64,000 nt of DNA. It comes from Mycobacterium terramassiliense (GTDB taxonomy: Bacteria > Actinomycetota > Actinomycetes > Mycobacteriales > Mycobacteriaceae). The stretch spans positions 1,089,772 through 1,153,771 of the forward strand of contig NZ_LT717701.1 in assembly GCF_900157385.1 (NCBI RefSeq), given 5' to 3'. The position numbers were made by a program, and so were the translations under genes. The notes under the pieces are model-generated. The model ran no database searches, had not been told where the DNA came from, and was given only the letters and a program-made list of their open reading frames with translations. Positions within the stretch are counted from its first letter, which is position 1; each line of letters opens with the position of its first letter. Below are positions 41,565 to 49,232 of this stretch, one piece after another.

Positions 41565-42698
41565 TCAGCCACCCGAGTGCATCACGTCCGCCCCGGCCGG
41601 CACCGTGCAGTCGTCCGGGTCGGTCAGCCAGCCTTCGGGCAGCGTCACGCGGGCCGGTGAACCCTGTCGGCCGCGAGGGCCGGTCGCCGAGTCCGGGAAG
41701 GGCACCGAGCCGTCCAATCGGCCGAGCAGCGTGTCGAGTTCGTCCAGCGTCGTGACCATCGCCAGCGCCCGGCGCAATTCCGATCCGGCGGGGAAGCCGT
41801 GCAGGTACCAGGCGATGTGCTTGCGGATGTCGCGCATGCCCTTGTCCTCGCCGAAATGCGCCGCCAGCAGCCTGCCGTGCCGGCGCATGATGTCGGCGAC
41901 CTCGCCCAGCGTGGGAGGGGTCGGAGCCGGCCGGTCGGTGAACGCGGCCGACAGCTCGGCGAACAGCCACGGCCGGCCCAGGCAGCCGCGGCCGATGACC
42001 ACGCCGTCGCAACCCGTGGAGGCCATCATCGCCAGCGCGTCGCTGGGGTCATAGATGTCGCCGTTGCCCAGCACCGGGATGGTCCGCACCTGCTGCTTGA
42101 GCTGCGCGATCTGTTCCCAATCGGCGGTGCCGGAGTAGCGCTGCGCCGCCGTGCGGGCGTGCAGGGCGACCGCGGCGGCCCCCTCGGCTTCGGCGATGCG
42201 GCCGGCGTCCAGGTGCGTGTGGTGCTCGTCGTCGATGCCGATGCGGAACTTGACGGTCACCGGTATCCGGGTGCCCTCGGTGGCCCGCACGGCGGCCGCG
42301 ACGATCTGACCGAACAGCCGCCGCTTGAACGGCAGCGCCGCCCCGCCACCACGCTTGGTGACCTTGGGCACCGGGCAGCCGAAATTCATGTCGATGTGAT
42401 CGGCGAGGTTCTCGTCGGCGATCATCCGCGCGGCCGCGTAGGTGGTCGCCGGGTCGACGGTGTAGAGCTGCAGCGAGCGGGGCGACTCGTCCGGCGCGAA
42501 CGTGGTCATGTGCATGGTGACCGGATGCCGCTCGACGAGGGCGCGAGCGGTCACCATCTCGCAGACGTACAGGCCGCTGACCGTGCCGACCTTCGACAGT
42601 TCCAGCTCGCGACACAGCGTCCGGAACGCGACGTTCGTCACGCCGGCCATCGGCGCCAGCACCACCGGGCTGGCCAGCGTGATCGGACCGATGCGCAC
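41565..42698 (-). CDS. dus: tRNA-dihydrouridine synthase (DusB type, Rv0823c-like)
   Basis: A 377-residue FMN-dependent Dus enzyme that reduces uridine to dihydrouridine in tRNA D-loops. The catalytic Cys is in MNFGCPVPKVTKRGGGAAL, with LASPVVLAPMAGVTNVAFR at the N-terminus and GVVIGRGCLGRPWLF near the FMN phosphate site. Start at ATG 42698, 3 bp after the desA1 stop region, so it is in the desA1 operon. The C-terminal extension after about residue 330 is usual for actinobacteria. Confidence 0.93.
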   Translation of the reverse strand: MRIGPITLASPVVLAPMAGVTNVAFRTLCRELELSKVGTVSGLYVCEMVTARALVERHPVTMHMTTFAPDESPRSLQLYTVDPATTYAAARMIADENLADHIDMNFGCPVPKVTKRGGGAALPFKRRLFGQIVAAAVRATEGTRIPVTVKFRIGIDDEHHTHLDAGRIAEAEGAAAVALHARTAAQRYSGTADWEQIAQLKQQVRTIPVLGNGDIYDPSDALAMMASTGCDGVVIGRGCLGRPWLFAELSAAFTDRPAPTPPTLGEVADIMRRHGRLLAAHFGEDKGMRDIRKHIAWYLHGFPAGSELRRALAMVTTLDELDTLLGRLDGSVPFPDSATGPRGRQGSPARVTLPEGWLTDPDDCTVPAGADVMHSGG

Positions 42699-42701
42699 GG
42701 A

Positions 42702-43724
42702 CTACCGGCGGCTCATCGCCAGCTTGCCAGCCGTCTGATGTAGCTCGAATGCCGTGGTCCTCTTGCCCGTGCGGGCCTCCCGATCGAGTTGGCGCTGCTT
42801 GGAGACCTCGAACTTGTCGCAGGACGCCTCGAGCTCCTTGATCAGCAGTGCAAGGTCCTCGCGCAACTCGGCCGCCTCACCGGTGATGTCCTCGCGCTCG
42901 AAGAAGCGCCATTTCTTCAGGATCGGCATGACGACGTCGTCGAGGTGGATGCGGGGGTCGTACACGCCTCCCATGGCGATCAACACGGCTTTGCGCCGGA
43001 ATTCAGGTACCTGGAAGCCGGGCATCTGGAAGTTGCGCAGGATCTTGTGCAGCGACCTCGTCGCCTGGTTGGGATCGATCTCGAACCCGGCCTCGCTGAC
43101 GTCGCGGTAGAAGATCATGTGCAGGTTCTCGTCGGCCGAGATTTTGGCGAGCATCTGGTCTGCGATCGGCTCGTTGCAGGCCTTACCGGTGTTGCGGTGC
43201 GAAATCCTGGTCGCCAGCTCCTGGAACGTGACATAGATGACCGAATCGAACAGGCTCTCGGCGAACAGGTCTTCACGAACCTGGTGGTTCTGGCCCGGGC
43301 TGAAACCGCGGTTCACCACCTCGATGCGCAGCTTCTCCAACTCGACCGGGTCGACGGCGCGGGTCACCACCAAATAGTCGCGCAGCGCGATCCCGTGCCG
43401 GTTCTCCTCGGCGGTCCAACGGTTGACCCACTGCCCCCAGGCGCCGTCCATGCCGAAGTTCATCGCGATTTCGCGGTGATAGGAGGGCAGATTGTCTTCC
43501 GTCATCAGATTCTGCACCATCGCCACCTGGGCGAGGTCGGAGAGCTTGCTCTGCTCGGGGTCCCAATCCTGACCGCCGAGCGCGTAGAAGTTCTTGCCGT
43601 CCGACCACGGAATGTAGTCGTGCGGGTTCCAGTCCTTGTGCACGCTCTCGTGCCGGTTGAGGTATTTCTCGACCACCGGCTCCAGTTCGTGCAGCAGCTG
43701 TAGGTCGGTCAGCTGGGCTGACAT
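42702..43724 (-). CDS. desA1: Acyl-[ACP] desaturase DesA1
   Basis: A 340-residue soluble di-iron acyl-ACP desaturase. The two iron-ligand motifs are visible as TAEENRHGIALRDY and SADENLHMIFYR (ExxH twice). In mycobacteria DesA1 introduces the double bond needed for mycolic acid precursors and is essential. ATG 43724 is preceded by GGAGG (43728-43732, minus strand). Upstream, two copies of CACAGATA (43737-43744 and 43765-43772, minus strand) 28 bp apart may be promoter or operator parts. Confidence 0.95.
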   Translation of the reverse strand: MSAQLTDLQLLHELEPVVEKYLNRHESVHKDWNPHDYIPWSDGKNFYALGGQDWDPEQSKLSDLAQVAMVQNLMTEDNLPSYHREIAMNFGMDGAWGQWVNRWTAEENRHGIALRDYLVVTRAVDPVELEKLRIEVVNRGFSPGQNHQVREDLFAESLFDSVIYVTFQELATRISHRNTGKACNEPIADQMLAKISADENLHMIFYRDVSEAGFEIDPNQATRSLHKILRNFQMPGFQVPEFRRKAVLIAMGGVYDPRIHLDDVVMPILKKWRFFEREDITGEAAELREDLALLIKELEASCDKFEVSKQRQLDREARTGKRTTAFELHQTAGKLAMSRR

Positions 43725-43867
43725 GGCCCCTCCAGTTATCTGTGTCTACGGGTTGCAGTCAATATATCTGTGCCCGCCGGTAGCATCAAGTTTCTCCAGC
43801 CCGCGCGCCGTCGGGATTCCGGATCGTTACTTCTCATGGCTAGCCAGCTCGGCGCCGACGGAAACCG

Positions 43868-44482
43868 CTACTCGGATTTGGCCTGCTCGGCCGCGGAGAC
43901 GTACGGCGACGCCGCGGTGAACAGCATGTTGACGCAGTAGTCGATGAACTGCGTTCGGCTCGCCCCGAGCTGGCCGTTGAGGTAGGCGGTGAACAGGCTC
44001 GTCAGCCCGCCGACCAGGCTCGTGGCGATCATTTTCTGCAACACCGAATCGCCGATCCGGGACAGCTTGCGCTGCAGCAAGTCGATGAAGTTGGGCATCC
44101 ACTCCGCGCCGGACTGGGTCAATATCGGCTCCACCGTGGGCGCCAGCAGCAGCACCCGCCCACGCACGGGATCGTCGACCATCAGCTCGACGAACTGTTC
44201 GACGGCCTCGCGCGGGGTTTTCGCGGACGTCAGGGTGTTCATCGCCCGCGTGCACACGTCGTCATAGACGGCGCGCACGAATTCGTCACGGTCGGAGAAG
44301 CTTTCGTAGAAGTAGCGCTCCGTGAGCGCGGCCTTGCGGCACACCGCGCGCACGGTCAACGCGGGGCCGCGATCGCTGCCGAGCAACTGCACACCGGCGG
44401 TGATGAGATTGTCGCGACGCAGGGCGTGCCGGCTTTCCAGGGGGACGCCGGTCCAGCGGCCCCGTCGTTGACCGGTCGGCAC
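43868..44482 (-). CDS. TetR/AcrR family regulator (Rv0825c-like)
   Basis: A 204-residue TetR regulator. The start is taken at GTG 44482 because AGGAGCG precedes it at 44486-44492 on the minus strand and the HTH begins about 20 residues later (RRDNLITAGVQLLGSDRGP and VRAVCRKAALTERYFYESF). The longer 422-codon frame is antisense to the MpaB gene and rejected. It is divergent from the MpaB-family gene, and a near-perfect 18-bp palindrome at 44503-44520 sits in between. Confidence 0.86.
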   Translation of the reverse strand: MPTGQRRGRWTGVPLESRHALRRDNLITAGVQLLGSDRGPALTVRAVCRKAALTERYFYESFSDRDEFVRAVYDDVCTRAMNTLTSAKTPREAVEQFVELMVDDPVRGRVLLLAPTVEPILTQSGAEWMPNFIDLLQRKLSRIGDSVLQKMIATSLVGGLTSLFTAYLNGQLGASRTQFIDYCVNMLFTAASPYVSAAEQAKSE

Positions 44483-44502
44483 ATCGCTCCTAAGCTCTAA
44501 AT

Positions 44503-44520
44503 TGACAACGCATGTAGTCA
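44503..44520. promoter_or_regulatory. 18-bp palindrome, likely TetR operator
   Basis: TGACAACGCATGTAGTCA has 7-bp arms around 4 bases with a single mismatch. It is 21 bp from the tetR start and 29 bp from the divergent MpaB-family start, so one bound dimer could repress both genes. Confidence 0.65.
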
Positions 44521-44548
44521 GTTTGCCGATACTTACAGGAATCCAATA

Positions 44549-45556
44549 GTGACCCAACATACGTCCGCACCCCACTCGCTGACCAGCGGCTCCGACGGCG
44601 TCGCCGGCGGGTGCCCGGTGTCGCCACTGGGCTACGCGGTGCCACCGACGCCGCTCGGCCCGGATTCTTTGACCTGGCGGTACTTCGGGGACTGGCGCGG
44701 CATGCTGCAGGGTCCGTGGGCGGGCTCCATGCAGAACATGCACCCGCAGCTCGGCGCGGCCGTCATCGACCATTCGACGTTCTTCCGGGAGCGCTGGCCA
44801 CGACTGCTGCGCTCGTTGTACCCGATCGGTGGCGTCGTCTTCGACGGCGACCGCGCCCCGGTCACCGGCGCCGAGGTGCGCGACTACCACACCGATATCA
44901 AGGGCGTCGACGAACAGGGCCGGCGCTACCACGCGCTGAACCCCGACGTGTTCTACTGGGCTCACGCCACCTTCTTCGTCGGCACGATCCATGTGGCCGA
45001 ACGCTTTTGCGGGGGTCTGACGGAGGCGCAGCGGCGCCAGCTCTTCGACGAGCACGTCGAGTGGTACCGCCTGTACGGCATGAGCATGCGCCCGGTGCCG
45101 GCGTCCTGGGAGGACTTCAAGGTCTACTGGGACCACATGTGCCGCAACGTCTTAGAGAACAATTGGGCCGCCCGCGCGGTCCTCGACCTCACCGCGCTGC
45201 CCAAACCGCCGTTCGCTCAATGGCTTCCGGACCCCTTGTGGGCCGCACAGCGCAAACTGCTGGCCCCGTTTTTCGTGTGGCTCACCGTCGGCCTCTACGA
45301 CCCGCCGGTGCGCGAACTGATGGGCTACCGGTGGTCGCGCCGCGACGAATGGCTGCACCGGCGCTTCGGCGACCTCGTCCGCGTCGTTTTCGCCTGTGTA
45401 CCACGGCGATACCGGAAACATCCGCGGGCGCGGGCCGGCTGGGATCGCGTCACCGGACGGATCCCGGCGGACGCACCGCTGGTGCAGACGCCGGCGCGCA
45501 ACCTGCCGCCATTGGACGAACGGGACAACCCCAAGCACTACTGTCCGCGGGTCTAA
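44549..45556 (+). CDS. MpaB/DUF2236 family oxygenase-like protein (Rv0826-like)
   Basis: A 335-residue DUF2236 (latex-clearing protein/MpaB-type) protein. The conserved Arg/His-rich core includes GAAVIDHSTFFRERWPRLLR, RVRDYHTDIKGVD-like KGVDEQGRRYHALNPDVFYW and WAHATFFVGT, where family members bind heme b or act on hydroxylated chains. It is probably an oxygenase, substrate unknown. Start at GTG 44549 after AGGA. It is divergent from a TetR gene with a shared palindrome, and convergent with the His-rich peptide gene (21 bp). Confidence 0.85.
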   Translation: MTQHTSAPHSLTSGSDGVAGGCPVSPLGYAVPPTPLGPDSLTWRYFGDWRGMLQGPWAGSMQNMHPQLGAAVIDHSTFFRERWPRLLRSLYPIGGVVFDGDRAPVTGAEVRDYHTDIKGVDEQGRRYHALNPDVFYWAHATFFVGTIHVAERFCGGLTEAQRRQLFDEHVEWYRLYGMSMRPVPASWEDFKVYWDHMCRNVLENNWAARAVLDLTALPKPPFAQWLPDPLWAAQRKLLAPFFVWLTVGLYDPPVRELMGYRWSRRDEWLHRRFGDLVRVVFACVPRRYRKHPRARAGWDRVTGRIPADAPLVQTPARNLPPLDERDNPKHYCPRV

Positions 45557-45577
45557 GCCCGTCCGCCGACCGTATCT

Positions 45578-45781
45578 CTACCCGTGGACGTGGTTGTGCG
45601 CGCCTTCGAGGTCGGACTGGTGCACGTGTTGGTGAGTGTGCTCGGTTCCGTCGTCGTGGGCGTGGGGATGCTCGTGGCTGACATGGTCGTGCTCGTGCGT
45701 GGTGTGCGCGTGTGAATGGGTCGCGTCGCCGTGGCGGTGTTCGTGCGCGTGCGGCGCGTCATGGGTGTGCGGCTCGGTCAT
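45578..45781 (-). CDS. Histidine-rich small metal-binding peptide
   Basis: A 67-residue protein with 23 His, most in HxH pairs (for example TEPHTHDAPHAHEHRHGDA), and many Asp/Glu. No membrane segment is seen. It must bind divalent metals such as nickel, cobalt or zinc if folded in the cell. ATG 45781 is 42 bp after the stop of kmtR on the same strand, so the two are probably one transcript under metal control. Such peptides serve as metal stores or chaperones. The exact role is not known. Confidence 0.83.
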   Translation of the reverse strand: MTEPHTHDAPHAHEHRHGDATHSHAHTTHEHDHVSHEHPHAHDDGTEHTHQHVHQSDLEGAHNHVHG

Positions 45782-45823
45782 TATGTCACCTGTCTCTCTG
45801 AAACCTGTTGTGCCCCTTGGTCG

Positions 45824-46234
45824 TCAAGCCGGGCCCCGACGCGGACGAGCGCTTCGCGTCGACGACGGTCCGGCGACGGCCTTCAGGTCACTCTCGCCCC
45901 GGTGATGGCGGGGAACCCCGGGCCCGGCGTGCTCGGCGTTGCAGACCGCATCGATGACGAGCTGCCGGACGTGGTCGTTCTCCAGGCTGTAGAAGATGCT
46001 GGTGCCGTCGCGGCGCGTGCGCACCAGCCGCGCCATGCGCAGCTTCGCCAGGTGCTGGGAGACCGACGGCGCGGGCTTTCCCACATGTTCGGCAAGTTCG
46101 TTGACCGACATCTCGCGGTGCGTCAACGACCAGAGCACTTGCACGCGGGTGGGGTCGGCGAGCATCCGGAAAACCTCGACGACGAGGCCGGCCTGGTCGT
46201 CGGGCAAGCGGTCTTCGCTATTACCTGCATGCAT
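45824..46234 (-). CDS. kmtR: KmtR, ArsR-SmtB family nickel/cobalt-sensing repressor
   Basis: A 136-residue ArsR/SmtB regulator. The HTH includes VNELAEHVGKPAPSVSQHLAKL. The five ligands reported for M. tuberculosis KmtR are all at the same numbers: His88, Glu101, His102, His110 and His111 (in NDHVR, NAEHAG, PRHHRG). The start at ATG 46234 gives this numbering and is leaderless by its promoter. KmtR represses a cation-diffusion exporter and itself until nickel or cobalt binds. The downstream His-rich gene is a probable co-regulated partner. Confidence 0.92.
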   Translation of the reverse strand: MHAGNSEDRLPDDQAGLVVEVFRMLADPTRVQVLWSLTHREMSVNELAEHVGKPAPSVSQHLAKLRMARLVRTRRDGTSIFYSLENDHVRQLVIDAVCNAEHAGPGVPRHHRGESDLKAVAGPSSTRSARPRRGPA

Positions 46235-46240
46235 ACGCAA

Positions 46241-46246
46241 ATAGTA
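46241..46246 (-). promoter_or_regulatory. Leaderless -10 element of kmtR
   Basis: TACTAT on the minus strand ends 6 bases before ATG 46234, the leaderless spacing. Flanking imperfect inverted arms (CGCTATT at 46216-46222 and AATAG-TAGCG near 46240-46249) cover the start site and could be the KmtR operator. Confidence 0.55.
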
Positions 46247-46280
46247 GCGGAGGGTGTTCTGTGCGGCAATGCCGCGGTAG

Positions 46281-46781
46281 TCAGCCGGGGGGGACGACCG
46301 TCGACGTGCGCCGGCCGCCGTTGCGCTCGTTCCAGAACCGGTACACGTCCACTGCGGCTTCGTGGGGCCGGTAGCGCATCGGGAGGCGACGCCGGTCCCA
46401 GGGCTTGGCGAATTCGTCGTAGAACGTGGCGACCTCGAAGTATTTGCGGTCATCGAGGTAGTACTGCTCGTAGGACTCGCGAGTGATCAGGAAGACGACT
46501 TCCCTGGGCGAGCAGTAGTACAGCGAGCCCAGGCACATCGGGCACGGATGGGCCAGCACATAGATGGTGCTGTCGACCAGGTGCTCGGTGCCGAGCTTCC
46601 GGCACGCCTCCCCGATCGCCAGTATTTCGGCGTGAGCGGTTGGATCGTTCGTCTGGGCCACCCGGTTGGCGCTCTCGGCGAGGACTTCGCCGTCCCGCGC
46701 GATCACCGTCGCGAAGGGCCGACCGCCGTCCGCGACGTTGCGACGTGCCAATTCGATCGTGCGCTGGGCGAAGTCCATCAC
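46281..46781 (-). CDS. Nucleoside/nucleobase deaminase (CDA superfamily, Rv0828c-like)
   Basis: A 166-residue zinc-dependent deaminase. The zinc and catalytic motifs are HAE in DPTAHAEILAIGEAC (His51, Glu53) and PCPMC in LAHPCPMCLGSLYY (Pro-Cys-x2-Cys). It resembles guanine deaminase or tRNA-adenosine deaminase relatives; the C-terminal Tyr/Phe-rich region points more to a free-base deaminase. Starts at ATG 46781 or the adjacent ATG. It is divergent from the methyltransferase gene. Confidence 0.86.
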   Translation of the reverse strand: MMDFAQRTIELARRNVADGGRPFATVIARDGEVLAESANRVAQTNDPTAHAEILAIGEACRKLGTEHLVDSTIYVLAHPCPMCLGSLYYCSPREVVFLITRESYEQYYLDDRKYFEVATFYDEFAKPWDRRRLPMRYRPHEAAVDVYRFWNERNGGRRTSTVVPPG

Positions 46782-46869
46782 AGGTCGGAGGGTAGTCGCG
46801 CGGGGCGGCCGCCGGCGCTGTGGTAGTAACTAGACAATCTATATTTCTCGGCTGGGGATGAGGAACACC

Positions 46870-47778
46870 ATGGCGCGCACCGACCGCGATCGTTGGGATT
46901 TGGCGACGAGCGTCGGGGCGACGGCGACCATGGTCGCCGCGCAGCGGGCGCTGTCCAGCGCCGAAAAGTTGATCGAGGACCCCTACGCGGCGCCGTTGGT
47001 GCGCGCGGTGGGCATCGACGTCTACGTCCGGTTGGTCAACGGCGAGATCCCGGTCGGGGAGGAGTCCGAGTTCGATCCGCAGCGGATGGCGCGCGGGATG
47101 GCTTGCCGCACCAGGTTTTACGACCAATTCTTCCTCGACGCGACGCGCGGCGGCATTGGTCAGGTGGTGATCCTCGCCTCGGGCCTGGACGCGCGCGCCT
47201 ACCGCCTGCCGTGGCCGGCGGGCACCGTCGTATATGAGGTCGACATGCCCGAGGTGATTGAGTTCAAGACGCTGGCGCTGCGCGACCTCGGTGCCGAGCC
47301 GACCGCCGAGCGGCGCACCGTTGCCGTCGACCTGCGCGACGACTGGGCCGGGGCGTTGCGGGCCGCGGGCTTCGATCCGCAGGCGCCGGCGGCGTGGAGC
47401 GCCGAGGGCCTCTTGGTCTACCTGCCCGACGAGGCCCAGGACGCCTTATTCGACAACATCACCGCGTTGAGCGCCTCGGGCAGCCGCCTGGCCTTCGAAT
47501 TCGTGCCGGACACCGCCGTTTTCGCCGATGAGCGCTGGCGCGCGCACCATGACCGGATGAGCGAACTCGGGTTCGAGATCGACTTCAACGACCTCGTGTA
47601 TCACGGTCAGCGCAGCCACATTCTCGACCATCTGGCCCAGCGCGGATGGCGGACGTCGTCCCAAACCGTCAAGGAGTTGCACGCGGCCAACGGCTTCGTC
47701 TATCCCGACGACGACGCCGCCGATGCCTTCGCCGACGTGACCTACAGCAGCGCGGTGTTTACCGGGCTTAGCGGCTGA
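46870..47778 (+). CDS. Class I SAM-dependent methyltransferase (PPM1/TIGR00027 family, Rv0830-like)
   Basis: A roughly 302-residue member of the large mycobacterial S-adenosyl-methionine methyltransferase family. The start is taken at ATG 46870 (MARTDRDRWDLATSVGATAT), the standard N-terminus; ATG 46858 is an alternative. Motifs are VVILASGLDARAYRLPWPAG for SAM binding and AEGLLVYLPDEAQDALF, both diagnostic. The natural substrate is unknown. It converges with the TIGR04255 gene, overlapping it by 11 bp. Confidence 0.88.
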   Translation: MARTDRDRWDLATSVGATATMVAAQRALSSAEKLIEDPYAAPLVRAVGIDVYVRLVNGEIPVGEESEFDPQRMARGMACRTRFYDQFFLDATRGGIGQVVILASGLDARAYRLPWPAGTVVYEVDMPEVIEFKTLALRDLGAEPTAERRTVAVDLRDDWAGALRAAGFDPQAPAAWSAEGLLVYLPDEAQDALFDNITALSASGSRLAFEFVPDTAVFADERWRAHHDRMSELGFEIDFNDLVYHGQRSHILDHLAQRGWRTSSQTVKELHAANGFVYPDDDAADAFADVTYSSAVFTGLSG

Positions 47779-48577
47779 GCAGGTCGTCCTTCAGGCGGGT
47801 GGTGAGCATCTCCTGAAACACGGTGCGGGCCGGGTCGTAGAGGTCCTGGAAGGTCGCCAGCACCGTGCTCCGGTCGTATTCGGGGATTGACCCGAGCGGG
47901 GTCCAGAAGCTGTCGATGTCCAGGAGGAAGAACGGGCCCTGCGCGGCCGGCATCGTGCGGCGCAGGTGGTAGCTGGCGTCCAGCGCCTGGCCCACACCCG
48001 GGCCGTAGCGCACGATCATCGACTTGCCTGGGTTCGCCTCCCGGTACACCGCGGCTCCCTGCCATTCGGTCAGGGTCAGGCCGGCGGGCGCGATGCGCTG
48101 CGGTCCGAGCAGTGGCTCGGCGATCCAGTTGGCCCACTCGATGCGGCCGTCCACGCCCTGCGGGACGCGGATCTCGAGGACGTAGCGCAGGCCGAGGCGC
48201 TCCACCCCGACGATCGGCGAAAACTGTGAGCGGGCGTCGATGACCCGCATCACCAGGTCGACCAGCTCCTCAAAGTTGGTGTATGCGGTGGTCTCGATGA
48301 CGACCGCCTGGGTCTTCATCGAGGCGGCGAGCGTGTTGTCGCGGTTGACGTAACGCACGAACCGCTCGGCGGCGGGTTGCGGATTTCCGCCGGCGCCCAT
48401 CGCCCAGGCCACGTCCTGCGCCTGGCGTTCGATCGGCAGTAGGTCAGCGAGCAGGCGTCTGAGCTCTCCGCTCGAGGATTCGGTGAGGGAATCCGTTGCC
48501 GGGTGACGGATTTCCATGGTTACCAGGGCTACAGGCGCGTTTGGGTAGGCCGCATCGACACTCACATTTCCGAGCAT
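47768..48577 (-). CDS. TIGR04255 family protein (Rv0831c-like)
   Basis: A 269-residue conserved protein, in line with the 271-residue Rv0831c I recall. The start at ATG 48577 leads to YPNAPVALVTMEIRHPATDSL, the family N-terminus, and the body contains RRTMPAAQGPFFLLDIDSFW. No catalytic motif or membrane segment is seen. TIGR04255 proteins are found scattered in bacteria, some near toxin-antitoxin or defence genes; here it sits next to the tRNA cluster and is part of the conserved core. Function unknown. Confidence 0.82.
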   Translation of the reverse strand: MLGNVSVDAAYPNAPVALVTMEIRHPATDSLTESSSGELRRLLADLLPIERQAQDVAWAMGAGGNPQPAAERFVRYVNRDNTLAASMKTQAVVIETTAYTNFEELVDLVMRVIDARSQFSPIVGVERLGLRYVLEIRVPQGVDGRIEWANWIAEPLLGPQRIAPAGLTLTEWQGAAVYREANPGKSMIVRYGPGVGQALDASYHLRRTMPAAQGPFFLLDIDSFWTPLGSIPEYDRSTVLATFQDLYDPARTVFQEMLTTRLKDDLLSR

Positions 48578-48708
48578 AAGCCAAGCCGCTTGGCCGCCGA
48601 ACGAGGGCCACACCCCGCGGCGCAGGACCCGCGGGGTGATTCGCAGTGGTGCCGGGCACGCCAGGACGGCGCATGCTCGGCATCGGCCGAGGTAAGGACC
48701 GCTTTAAG

Positions 48709-48781
48709 TGCCCCCACTAGGACTCGAACCTAGGACCTGCGGATTAAAAGTCCGTAGCTCTACCAACTGAGCTATAGGGGC
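48709..48781 (-). tRNA. lysT: tRNA-Lys (anticodon TTT)
   Basis: On the minus strand a 73-nt cloverleaf is seen: acceptor GCCCCTA paired with TGGGGGC (one wobble), anticodon loop ACTTTTAAT with TTT, and T-loop GGTTCGAGTCC. Discriminator base A; no CCA is encoded. It lies opposite to the Glu-Asp-Phe tRNAs. Confidence 0.95.
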
Positions 48782-48916
48782 GCGAAGGTTCAGAATACTG
48801 CGTTCGGAACACCGCCCGGACGGCGCTCGTTTGAGGATTGGGCCTGCGGTGACCTAAGCTGACGTGGCTCCCAACGGTAACTGCGTTGCGAGTGCCCCCG
48901 GAGTGATTCGGTTCTG

Positions 48917-48989
48917 GCCCCCATCGTCTAGTGGCCTAGGACGCCGCCCTTTCACGGCGGTAGCACGGGTTCGAATCCCGTTGGGGGTA
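48917..48989 (+). tRNA. gltT: tRNA-Glu (anticodon TTC)
   Basis: 73-nt cloverleaf: acceptor GCCCCCA/TGGGGGT (G-U at the first pair), anticodon TTC in CCCTTTCACGG, T-arm GGGTTCGAATCCC. The discriminator base is A; CCA is not encoded. Confidence 0.95.
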
Positions 48990-49020
48990 CGCGCGACGCA
49001 ATGACGCGGAGCGATAGCGA

Positions 49021-49094
49021 GGCCCTGTGGCGCAGTTGGTTAGCGCGCCGCCCTGTCACGGCGGAGGTCGCGGGTTCGAGTCCCGTCAGGGTCG
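49021..49094 (+). tRNA. aspT: tRNA-Asp (anticodon GTC)
   Basis: 74-nt cloverleaf: acceptor GGCCCTG/CAGGGTC, anticodon GTC in CCCTGTCACGG, T-arm GGGTTCGAGTCCC, discriminator G, as needed for aspartyl-tRNA synthetase. Confidence 0.95.
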
Positions 49095-49123
49095 CCAGCA
49101 CGGCGAGGCAGCCCATGCCTTCC

Positions 49124-49197
49124 GGCCAGGTAGCTCAGTCGGTACGAGCGTCCGCCTGAAAAGCGGAAGGTCGCCGGTTCGATCCCGGCCCTGGCCA
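49124..49197 (+). tRNA. pheU: tRNA-Phe (anticodon GAA), insertion site of the element
   Basis: 74-nt cloverleaf: acceptor GGCCAGG/CCTGGCC, anticodon GAA in CCTGAAAAGC, T-arm CCGGTTCGATCCCGG. CCA is encoded at 49198-49200. The integrase gene ends only 32 bp downstream in the reverse direction, so the 3' half of this tRNA is the probable attachment site. Confidence 0.95.
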
Positions 49198-49232
49198 CCA
49201 GTCTTGAGCTGCATGGACGCGGTGACGGCACT

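Noticed and set aside
43725..43867. CACAGATA direct repeats upstream of desA1 as a firm operator
   Set aside because: Two 8-bp copies 28 bp apart are suggestive, but too short to name a regulator; mentioned only in the desA1 entry.
44483..45136. N-terminal extension of the TetR gene at 43868
   Set aside because: The added 218 codons run antisense through the MpaB-family gene and across the operator region; GTG 44482 has the SD and HTH context.
49124..49200. Second attachment site copy inside the window
   Set aside because: I looked for the tRNA-Phe 3' sequence up to 64000 and did not see a repeat, so no attR is claimed.
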